Both the position numbers and the translations under genes were made by a program. From Sthenelais limicola (Eukaryota > Annelida > Polychaeta > Phyllodocida > Sigalionidae), in NCBI GenBank assembly GCA_942159475.1, contig OW804097.1, forward strand, positions 54,952,986 to 55,016,985: 64,000 nucleotides of DNA, in the 5' to 3' direction. Below are positions 54,883 through 64,000 of this stretch, piece by piece (positions within the stretch are counted from its first letter, which is position 1; the number at the start of each line of letters is the position of its first letter). Under the pieces are notes generated by a model. The model was not told the origin of the DNA. It did not search any database and saw only the letters and a program-made list of their open reading frames with translations.

Positions 54883-55989
54883 GCAGGCCTGTCCTTTCTA
54901 CCAGTATAATATTGCATATTACATATTTTATATAAAGCAAATGTAATGGTATGTGAAGTAATTATTATTAGACACGAGGGTGGGTAAGGCACTATTTTTG
55001 TTTTGTTTTATTCAGAGACAAACATTACCTCATGTGTCGATGGTATTCTCAGTAAATTCTGATACAGCATATCTTCTTTGTTTCAGTAATTGAAAATTAT
55101 TTTAGGTTGAGATACTTAAAATTGCACCTATGTAATTAGGTCTGACGTACATAATAATATTCAAACGTATATATATTATAGTCACAATATGATTTTTCAA
55201 AAGAAATTGCTCTTGAGTATATACAAATTCACCAACCTTCCTACTAAATATTCATATCGGGTTCATACATTTTTGTACATTCTCGTATAACGTCTATTCA
55301 AAGAACTCTAACTCTATGGTTATAATTCTTTGGTCTATTCTAGCTCTACGATTTCTATAGGTCTGATTCATATATCATCAGTTTTGTAATACGTTAGAGC
55401 GAGGTAAATAATCACTGAGTAAGGGTAAGAAGAACCTGGCTTTCAACACACAGCCTACACACATTTAAGTATATGTGTGATAGTAGGAATGCAAAGTGCC
55501 AAATTACCAAATTAAATATATAGTCCTTGTTGAATATAGGTAACTAAACACTAATGAATCAAACTATTTCCCATCAGTGGCTGAGGCTAAGAGAAAGCAC
55601 ACCATTTAGGCATACATTTAACAGATTTGCCTTTGAAAACTTATCTTTCAACAACAACAAAAAATGATTAATGATATACATACAATGATACATTCAATAC
55701 AGTTATACTAAACCACCTCATAAAGAATAACCTTAGCTTTCAATACTGGGGCTATCAGAAGTGGGGCCAATTTCCCCTGATGAAATATGGGCGCATATAA
55801 GAGGGATAAGATTAAAATGGCCACTATGAATGCAGGCTGTACCTTTTAATACTAAGAATGAAGAAGTGGTTTGGTGGAACCACTTGAGAGGGGTAATATA
55901 TCACGTGGTCGGGTTCCAGGCCAGATTACATTTTCCAGAAGCTACCGATAAGGGGAACTAATAGACTTCCACACAGACAGTATAGCGTG

Positions 55990-56210
55990 GTGGGGGTTCC
56001 GAAATACACACAACCGGAAAACTACCTTGCAGATAACAACAAACTATACACCCCAGAAAACTGCCAACTCAAAAGCTATCATACAAAAAAACTACCATCG
56101 AGAAATATCCATATAGAAAGCTATCATTCAAAAAACTACGAACCACAAGGCTATCATACTGAAAAGTATCATCGGGAAATATCCACATGGAAAACTATCA
56201 TCCAAAAAAT
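55990..56210. repeat. Decayed minisatellite of AACTATCATACAGAAA-like units
   Basis: About ten degenerate units built on (A)AA(A/G)CTA(T/C)CATNCNAAA and GAAATATCCA. One frame stays open across the array (about 100 codons from 55987) and encodes repeated YHTK/YHSK phrases; it is probably a repeat artefact, because no start context, splice sites or domain support a gene. Confidence 0.55.
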
Positions 56211-57768
56211 GGGAAAGAGAATGGGAAAATGTAAAAAACTGCCGTCCACCATAGATATTACCACCAACTCCGAACACAGAATTACTGCCTGATTTATGCA
56301 TACTTGATTGATATAATGTGAGTTCTTATTTAGTTGGGTTTTTTTAAATAAAGTGATAGTCTACTCTTTATGAGCATATGTTAGTATGCCAACTGAAAAG
56401 TACACATCCCACGTAGATCTACATTAATTATAGAACCCATGATCTTTCCCCATGCACTCATAATGTAAAAAAAACTGTTTTGAGAGGCTTATCGGAAGTA
56501 AATGGGAGTGTGTGGGATCTAATCCCACCCTGAATCATAATAATATTTTGGTCAGTCAAGCTAGGTAGAGATATGAGGAACTAATAGACTTCATCCATAA
56601 TGGACTTCAATCAAGAGAGGGGGAGGTGGGGGTGCAAAGGGTTACGGGTGTGTGGGGGGCAGTAGGGGTAAATCCAGTTCAGGCCCCTTAATCATGGAGG
56701 AAGATCATGTTTTGTCATCGAGATTACATCTAACAAACATCAGAGATAAGGCGAAAGTAATAGAGTTCACAGGGTTCAGGTGAGTTGGAGAGGGCAGCAT
56801 CCCCTAAATCAACAGGCCGAACTCAGGCAGCAGTGTGAGAAACACCGTTAGGTGAACTGCGGTTTATTCTCGAAACTTTAATATCTTGGAAACATTATGT
56901 AATATAACTGTTAACCAAGCCTGAATTGATATGAGTACAAAAAAAAACTTTCGTAAACAAGACTTGGTGAATTTCCTTAACAGTGAGCGAAGCAATATTA
57001 CATTTTTCAGGCTTTCAAGATAAGAAGAGAAATTCATAGGCTTTTACTCTTTATATATTATATCACAAGGGGAGGGGAGTTATCAAGCTTATCATAATTT
57101 GACATTTAAATATGAGGATCCTGGACAAAAGATACTAGAATTATTGACGGAAACCAGTAATTAATTGGCAAGGACATAATGGGATTTTGACAGAATTTAC
57201 TATTGTATGGACCGGTAGATCAAGGGATGGAGGGGCAGCGGGTTCTACCCCCTCCCTCCCTCCCCCCACTCACAGACACCCTAATCATATATGCATTGTG
57301 TTTGTTATATAAGGCTCGAACAAACTGACTTAATTCCATGCATGTGAATCAAGATTACAGTTGGTGTGTACACATAAATGTTCTTATTTTCAATAAATGG
57401 TCCTTCAAGAGGCCTCCCAAACCGTTGTAATCTTTATTTCTGACAAGGGCAGAGGCTAATATAACTCCTCTATTACAGCGCACAAGGCAATCAGTGCAAT
57501 GCCTTCATGTAATGTCGAGGACAAGCTACTAGTAACCAGATCCTACTATTTTGTATCTAATTAATCTACATAGTCAACCTGCTGACTCATCTAAGTAAAA
57601 TATAACTTAATCTGCATTATTTACCATATTCCACGGGGTAGGATGGTCGTCACTTACATAGAATATTTAAGCCTTTTCAATAACATCAATCTTTATTTAT
57701 TTTTACAACTTGCGAGACACCAGCAAGTCAGGAGTATATAGGGGATGTATACATAGATAAGAATGGTT

Positions 57769-58219
57769 TGTCAGGGATTGGACGCCTACTGCACTAATGG
57801 CTTTCCCGGCCCTATAGTAGGCTTTCTAATGGTATTAATGTGGATTGTGAGTATTTATGTACCGAGACTGTAAAGTATAGACAATGATGTGATATTTTTC
57901 AAATAAATGACGCAAAGAATTTGTATTAGGTTGGATTTAATTTCCTTTGTCTGTTTGATCTAGACTATATTCGTCGTGTGATACTAAGTTTGGAGAACAT
58001 GACCAATTGGTAATATTGATTATGTCTGACTTAACATGGCAACGAATGAAAATAACCACCATTGTTGGTTATGCGTTTTTGTAGTATTGAAGTTAAATGT
58101 GTAAGGCCAATAAAAAAATTATTAAAAGTATATAATGGCATTTTGCCCCTCGCTCCAGCTTGGAGCGAGAGGCTTTTCTATCCCTCAGTTTGGAGGAACT
58201 CTCTCAGCTCTGAGTCTAG
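57769..58219 (+). repeat. Dispersed repeat R2, copy 1, split by a ~300-bp insertion
   Basis: 57769-57832 matches the first half of 60333-60470 (TGTCAG, ATTGGACGCCTACTGC, GGCCCTATAG) and 58133-58219 matches the second half (TAATGGCATTTTGC, TTGGAGCGAGAG, ACTCTCTCA, GAGTCTAGA). Between them are 300 bp (57833-58132) absent from the other copy, with TAATGG on both sides, consistent with a 6-bp target duplication. The insert has no clear terminal repeats. Confidence 0.7.
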
Positions 58220-58504
58220 AATACCTGGTACATTTTTGTTTTACAAGGCACATATATGTACATCAATCGTTCACTCCAGCTTTGCTATACAAAGTATAAT
58301 AAACAACATCACACGGCAGAAAAGGTTCAGCGTATAAGATGCATTGCTTTCCAACCATATATTTATATCCTATGATATTATGCTGATTACTATATGATAT
58401 ATATATATATAGCACCTGACTGATACATATATATCACACGTGCGCTGCAGACAGGCCCTATAGCTTGGTATTCAATAATCGGGTAGGATCAGGCGTTGGT
58501 GCGG

Positions 58505-58589
58505 TCAGGCAAGTTCAACTGGAGCCTGAGGGGCAGAATCAATCGATACCAGAGGATTCAGCTCTCCACTGGTTCCCTGGCGGGTCACA
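58505..58589 (-). CDS. Candidate terminal coding exon, unknown gene (minus strand)
   Basis: On the minus strand a long pyrimidine-rich tract ends in GACCTACTTCCAG at 58590, followed by a frame encoding SVTRQGTSGELNPLVSIDSA and then PQAPVELA-stop (TGA at 58507-58505). The strong acceptor and a protein-like C-terminus are the only support. The frame is also open upstream through a Pro-rich stretch, so the exon could be longer. No partner exon or family was recognised. Confidence 0.25.
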
Positions 58590-59053
58590 CTGGAAGTAGG
58601 TCGACCCGAGGGTGAGAATGGAGGATATGTGGGTTGGGTGGGGAGGAGGAGGGAGGGGGGTAATACAGGTATGGGTGTGTTTAGCACGGGGGAAGAGGTA
58701 GGGAATAGATTGAGGGGTAGATTGTGGAAAAGAAAGAGGGTACGGTGAAACGAAGACGTATGGCCAATTACATTTTTTTTAACACAATTTCATTTCTAAG
58801 CTTCAGCAATGAATTTGATGCTGTTTTAGTTGAAAATAAAATGGAGTATACCGACACCCCACCAAATTAGTAGTGGCTAGGAGACAGAAGGAAAGGGAGA
58901 AAAGGATCGAGAGACCGATAGAATAGTAAAGACAATGAGGCATTAAGGGAGAACACAAGGAGGGAACGAGACAAGTGATGAGAGAAGGTAGAGGATAAAG
59001 CTGTGATTCCAGTGGCCTGCCGTTAGGTGCATGGTTCCCTGTTATTTTGCTAG

Positions 59054-59256
59054 AGTGCATAAGAAGGGAACAAAGAGCAATGCCAGAGCAGTCTAGCATT
59101 CCATACGCTCTTAAAACTCGATGTTTGCACTTCTTTCGGAACCTACAGGACGTTGCACCATCATCTGATGAGTTTGATTTGAGCGGTTCAAAAGCACACT
59201 ACGAAGAAGCGAACCATGAGCACACATACACATGGTCAAGTGGAATACCAGCTTAA
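59054..59256 (+). CDS. Candidate terminal coding exon, unknown gene (plus strand)
   Basis: The acceptor CCCTGTTATTTTGCTAG (ending 59053) leads into a frame encoding ECIRREQRAMPEQSSIP, then LKTRCLHFFRNLQD, VAPSSDEFDLSGSK and ending TYTWSSGIPA-stop (TAA at 59254-59256), 67 residues. Mixed, non-repetitive composition in a region with few long frames argues for coding; an AATAAA lies at about 59829. No upstream exon or known domain was identified. Confidence 0.35.
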
Positions 59257-60332
59257 GAAGAATTCAGATCAGAGAGCAGATGAAGGAGAAAGTGAATGGG
59301 AAGAGGGGGAAATGGTGCCTAAAACATTGAAGCTGGCCATGCGATTTTAGAATGAAAGTGAAAGGAATAATTATAGAAGTGAACTTAAAAAGAGAGATCT
59401 GATCATAGCGATGGTTGTGTAACTATAAGATGAAGTGAAATATTCACAAAAGAACATACCACGAAACAGGCGTTGTGAATTCTACTGAAAACATCCTCAC
59501 TAGTAAATCACTACCACAGGTGTGTGTCCGTTATCCATGGGCTGACCAACGTAATGCAGGGCTAACATTCTAATCCCAGAGAGGATATCAAGGTGCTAAT
59601 GTCGGGAGGGAGAGTGGAGGAAAGGGTTCATTACTACCACTGATGGAACCCCGAGCTGCAGTTGTGGATCTGGTATAGAGGGTGGTGAGGGAGATCTTTC
59701 GGGATGGGAGGTGAATGAGGTAGGGAGGTACGACGGGGGGATGGGGGATCCAATCCAGCTCTAAATCCTAAAATATCACTTGTGCCGCAAGACATGAAAG
59801 CATTATGTACATCGAGTTATTACAATATAAATAAACGTTGGAAGCAATAATAATTTATTAAAGGATTACTGACCGACTTTGAGGTGCTTCTGGTGCAGTT
59901 TGGTGTATAATCCCGAGGCGAAGCAAAAAACAGTGCACCAGAAGCCCGAAATGTAAGTTATTGCTCTTTTTAGTTTCTTAGGTTTTTATAGCCCCTGACT
60001 TGCCCCCACCTGGTTAGTCACTGGACATTCCATGGGTATTTCTGGTCAAGAATTTGGTCACAACTTTAAGCTGTGTCTTTCTCAATCCATCTATCTATCT
60101 GTATAGATCATATAATTTATCCCATCTATTTTTTACTTGATTTTATCATCTTTTTCATCCCTCTTCATTCCATCACCATCCTTCTCGGTTTGCTACTCCA
60201 CTTCCCCCCTCTGCTTTCAATCTCTGTTCTCTACCTGTTTCTTTATCTCCAGTAGCCTCACGTTTTTCTCGCTACCTTTCCTCTCCCAATCTCTTCTCCA
60301 TCAGACTAGGCTCACAACCTCTCAGTATTGTA
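59257..60332. other. Unassigned non-coding sequence
   Basis: Contains an inverted repeat around GCTTCTGGTGCA (59887-59942) and a weakly pyrimidine-rich stretch at 60070-60300. No supported gene. Confidence 0.45.
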
Positions 60333-60470
60333 TGTCAGTAATTGGACGCCTACTGCGCAAATAGCTTTCCTGGCCCTATAGCTGGAGTAGGCGTCCTAAT
60401 GGCATTTTGCGGTTTGGAGCGAGAGTCTTTCCCTCAGCTTGGAGGGACTCTCTCAACTCTGAGCCTAGAC
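60333..60470 (+). repeat. Dispersed repeat R2, copy 2 (uninterrupted)
   Basis: TGTCAGTAATTGGACGCC through AGGCGTCCTAATGGCATT to GACTCTCTCAACTCTGAG. It contains an inner inverted repeat (TAGGACGCC type; TAGGCGTCCTAATGG near 60387-60401 against ATTGGACGCCTA at 60341). Empty-site counterpart of 57769-58219. Confidence 0.7.
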
Positions 60471-60865
60471 TGTTCATTTCTCTCCCTACCTCTCCTCCAT
60501 CCTTCATCCTTCACCTTTATACGTGTATCCTCATCCCTGCCCTCCCTGCACGCTCCCACCTAAAACATCAAGGGAAATAACAACTCAATTTAAAACAGAA
60601 ACCCTGTTCATTTCGCTCCACAGCAAACGAATTAAATCAGGTGAGCACGAAGCCAATGGAATGGAATGAAAACAGAACAAAGATAGATCCATCCGTCTCG
60701 GGTTGCCATCGTTACAGGGCTTAGACACACTCTCCAAATTGTGGTTCCCGAGGGAAACATATTTCACCTATGCAGGTAGAAGAACGTTGGTCACAATGAA
60801 CTGAAGATGGGGGCACATGAGAGTTTATTTGCTTAATATTATTGTTTGTTTTCAACGACTTAATT

Positions 60866-60903
60866 GAAAGCTGCATCCTCAGTTAACATCGGTCAAAAAC
60901 TAG
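60866..60903 (+). mobile_element. MITE family M1, copy 5 (left-end fragment)
   Basis: AAAGCTGCATCCTCAGTTAA then CATCGGTCAAAAACTAG matches the left terminus of the family and then diverges. Only about 40 bp are recognisable. Confidence 0.6.
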
Positions 60904-61052
60904 AATCATTTTTGTTAATGAAGACTAGGAAATATATCGGTTACCTAACGATCTAAACAATATCAATATGAATTATTCATTTTTAATTTAACAGACCTTT
61001 TAACTGAGATATTTATATCGATTTCATCAGTTATTGACCAAATTTCAATTTG

Positions 61053-61417
61053 AAGCTGCATTCTCAGTTAACATCAGGCACAAACTAAAGATTTCCCCAT
61101 CTTTGTTCCGTTCTTTTCCTACCAATCTAAAAGGCAAATGACCAAAATTTGTTCCGTTGTTTTTGCTACAAGGCTTCGTAAAAGTTCACATTTATATTGC
61201 GGAAACCGACCGAAATCCTTCCATGGGGTGGATTCACTTATTATCCGTTTATCTCCGTTTTCTCTCGGATGATTCAACTTCAAATTCTTAATATAACAGT
61301 ATAGTATAAACAAAAGCAGCAGCATAATGATAAATTCAGTCCTATATAAGTCAATAATATGAGTAAATTTGGTAAGATTTTTGTTTCCTTTTTTGTAAAA
61401 GCTAAGAATGCAGCTTT
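61053..61417 (+). mobile_element. MITE family M1, copy 6 (complete)
   Basis: Left end AAGCTGCATTCTCAGTTAAC, right end GCTAAGAATGCAGCTT. Internal landmarks as in copy 1 (CAATCTAAAAGGCAAATG, TTGTTTTTGCTACAAGGCTT, GATGATTCAACTTCAA, AAATTCAGTCCTATATAAGT, ATATGAGTAAATTTGGTAAG). It is flanked by TTGA on the left and TTAA on the right, so a TTAA duplication with one later change is possible. Confidence 0.8.
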
Positions 61418-63042
61418 AATATAACTCTTTCACATCTATACTTATGGGGTTATCAATCACAAGCGTCGTGCCCCACCCACCTGAGCCATGCCTTCCATTC
61501 TAGCCATTTTTTTATATTTTGTTCTTATTCATTAATTACTGCTATGTAATTGTTTATTGTGTACTATTATAGTGCTTTGCATGCCTGTCCAAACAGACTG
61601 CTTCTTCTTGTATGTCCTCACATAGACTAATTAAGTCTTCACTACATCTATAGACATCGTCCTCGAACCTCCACGTCACCCACACATATAAGTATTGTAG
61701 TATTAGGAATTCCATAAGGGGCCACACCATAGTTCTCCCCAAGCAAAAATTTTGTTGCATATTTTAACAAATAATACTTAATACTTTTCCTATTACAAAT
61801 AATACTAAATCTTTTATAATATAGTGCAAATGATTCTAAATCATTTATACAGTGCAAACAATAGTAAATCATTTATATAGTGTAAATAGCACTCAACCAT
61901 TTTCATGATACAGATTCAAAATTACATACTTTCAGAATTCGAAGAGGGACACGCTTCTCTAAGTACCTATGTTGGATCTGACACTGCGTCTAAGCCAGAA
62001 AAAACTGATTGGACCAAGTCAAAATAACTGACTGGAAGCCACTAGTAAGATGGGTTGGCTTCACATGTTGGCGGTACAATCTAGCATGGCATTTCACAGA
62101 GTGGCTATCATAATATAACATCTAGCTAAGCTGTATCCTCAACAAGGCTAGGGACACGATGATCCTTAGCTATGGGTGTTAAGCTAAGGGTGAAATAGGA
62201 TCAGTAATACCTCCCTGTCATCCCATTTAACCAGCAACACTGACCCTTGGAATATAGCTCTTCTAGAATATGGAAAGCTGTCCATTGATACATGATATTA
62301 CTAGAGGAAGACCCAGTGTGGTGGGGAGAGGGTGGGTATGTGGGTTTCAGACACAGCCAAACACACATAATCATATAGTTTAAGAAAGTTTGAATTGGGA
62401 GTCTGGAAAAAACAGTGATGACATATTATCAATTTCTTGAGTTTAGAATATCTATCAATATAATTCATGAAATACTTCTGGATCATTATTTTGGTACCAT
62501 CCCACTCAAAGAATATTTTAAAATATTTTAGACTCATTATGAGTGACAAATGATGTGCCCCATACGGTGGAAACTGGATTCTATTTGGCCTACTTTGTAT
62601 CTACTAAAATGACGGCGATATAGCCATTTTTGGCACTTCTGGAAGACCTTATTTATACAGAGGTTGTACGCCATATTTCCCATGTAATTTGTCATCATTA
62701 CAAAACGGAAATAAAAGTTATCATATACATGTATATATGATACAAACTTACATGTACAAATACAGAATTTCACAACTTGTTTTCTCATTTCAAACGCGCT
62801 CTCACCTGAAAATGAAAAAGATAACATGAATGTTAATCACAGGTTATACATATTAGGCAAATATATTTATCAGTTCATTAATGATAATACAATTAAAAGA
62901 TAATAATACTTTATTGCACTTCCATGAATAGTTCTGGCTTCACCCTCTCTCCATGCCTCTCCTTCCTTATGTTTCTCTCACTTTCCCTCTCCCTCTCACT
63001 CCCCTGCACTCTCTTTACTCACCCGTACCACTTCATGTCTGT

Positions 63043-63094
<52 letters not shown>

Positions 63095-64000
63095 CTCTCT
63101 GTCTGTCTTCCTCTCATCTCTCTCTCAGTCTCCCCCTCTCCTCCCCTCTCTTTCCTCAGTCTACTCCCCTCCACTACGACCACCCCTCAGAAGGTAGGCT
63201 GGAGATGCATATCATGTATAATAGGCACTGCGTTAAGATGCCATAAAGCCGTGCTGATACCGGGCCGATGCTAACAGCGGTTATGGCCCTTCTCCAACCT
63301 ACTTTATGGACCAGAAAATACTTCCATCACAAATTGAAATCAGAGAGAAGTGATTTACAGCTTGGTTGGGGAATGGAATTACCATAGAAGTAGACGAATT
63401 GGCTTAGATGATGTCAAAGTATGAATAAATGGTATGAAGGTTTTATTATTATTATATAGGAGACTGCAAAGAAGGGTACTAAATATAGGGCTTCTGTTCT
63501 GATAGTTCGGTATAGGTATTTGAGCCACTAGTGTAAAATCCACCAGTTTTGTCAAATATATCTGCAGCTTATCGTAAGATCTGAGCAATAAGGTGTATGC
63601 CCTCCGTTCCTTGGAATATATTTCCTGCTTGTCTAATGCCAAAAGTATATATTATCGTTATTATTGTAAGATATTTTACCGGCGGTTTCGTTCACCCTCA
63701 TAGACCACCTGTAGTCTTTCACTAACTGCTGGGGAAGTATACTACCATTAACGGGTGCTATATTAATACCTTAGTATAGACCATCGCGCCAAATAATCTG
63801 TTTCACGTTCCAGCTATCCAATTTGCCAGTATGCACAAATAATGGGGAAATCCTGAATCAATGGTAAACAACAAACCAGGAACATCCAGCCAAGTTAGCT
63901 CTTAACAAATGTAAAAGGTAAAACAATTTCGAGAACCCATGGATATCCTCGGGAGAATAAGGATTATTCTTTAACGCGAGTGGAAATTGAGGAAACTGAC
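61418..64000. other. Mostly unassigned non-coding sequence
   Basis: No supported gene. It includes several spaced AATACTAAAT/AATCATTTATA phrases (61760-61890), a decayed tandem repeat, and the CT-rich microsatellite listed below. Confidence 0.5.
62940..63180. repeat. CT microsatellite
   Basis: A pure CT run of about 45 bp (63045-63090) inside a longer CTCCCT/TCTCTC-rich stretch. The Ser-Leu open frame across it is an artefact. Confidence 0.9.

Larger units (their letters stand above)
53092..57768. other. Mostly unassigned non-coding sequence
   Basis: No supported gene over about 4.7 kb. Two items are listed separately: a tRNA-like SINE head at 54812 and a decayed minisatellite at 55990-56210. 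Confidence 0.5.

Noticed and set aside
59880..59945. Inverted repeat around GCTTCTGGTGCA
   Set aside because: Only 12-13 bp arms with a ~30-bp loop; no further evidence for a terminator, structured RNA or MITE.

Overview
This window is animal nuclear DNA. It is AT-rich, with short exons bounded by GT/AG splice sites, long introns, and a dense mix of non-LTR retrotransposons, small inverted-repeat transposons (MITEs), microsatellites and one complete DIRS-type retrotransposon. There is no operon structure and nothing prokaryotic. The mix of CR1/Jockey-like LINEs, a tyrosine-recombinase DIRS element and many MITE families fits an aquatic invertebrate (for example a mollusc, another lophotrochozoan, or an invertebrate deuterostome). 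The exact group cannot be fixed from the sequence alone.

Layout. From 1 to about 13.85 kb lies the 5' half of a minus-strand gene, read from four exons that join in phase (13701-13829, 12051-12263, 9318-9421, 161 to beyond the left edge). It encodes a type II single-pass membrane protein with a coiled-coil stalk, probably a Golgi resident. Its roughly 9 kb third intron holds two broken plus-strand LINE copies and several MITEs. From 13.2 to 19.6 kb is a repeat-dominated block. At its core is a 3.1 kb segment (15581-18730) bounded by inverted ends and AGTCAA-type arrays, and carrying 14 dispersed copies of a ~13-bp motif close to GAACGTCTCTGAT. At 19.9-20.3 kb a CpG-rich stretch carries two CREs, an NRF1 palindrome, an ETS site and two perfect CArG boxes. 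It is the best promoter candidate in the window and may serve a plus-strand gene whose exon is at 20.5-20.8 kb, and possibly the minus-strand gene too. A decayed LINE with endonuclease and reverse transcriptase follows (21.3-24.5 kb).

From 24.5 to 47 kb there is little convincing coding sequence: one candidate terminal exon at 32.2 kb on the minus strand, a CTCF-like site at 26.0 kb, tRNA-like SINE heads and many MITEs. One MITE family recurs six times across the window. One of its copies is split by two related MITEs sitting back to back (44.0-45.0 kb).

The standout is a complete 5,095-bp DIRS-type retrotransposon at 47158-52252, with gag, RT/RNase H/methyltransferase-like and tyrosine recombinase frames, inverted terminal repeats and an internal complementary region. 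That internal region is the exact complement of the joined left and right ends, so it defines both element ends to the base and suggests AA as the crossover dinucleotide. All catalytic residues that can be checked by eye are present and no frame is interrupted, so the copy looks young. The last 12 kb hold a 61-bp-arm hairpin, a repeat split by a 300-bp insertion, two candidate terminal exons, more MITE copies and pyrimidine-rich microsatellites.
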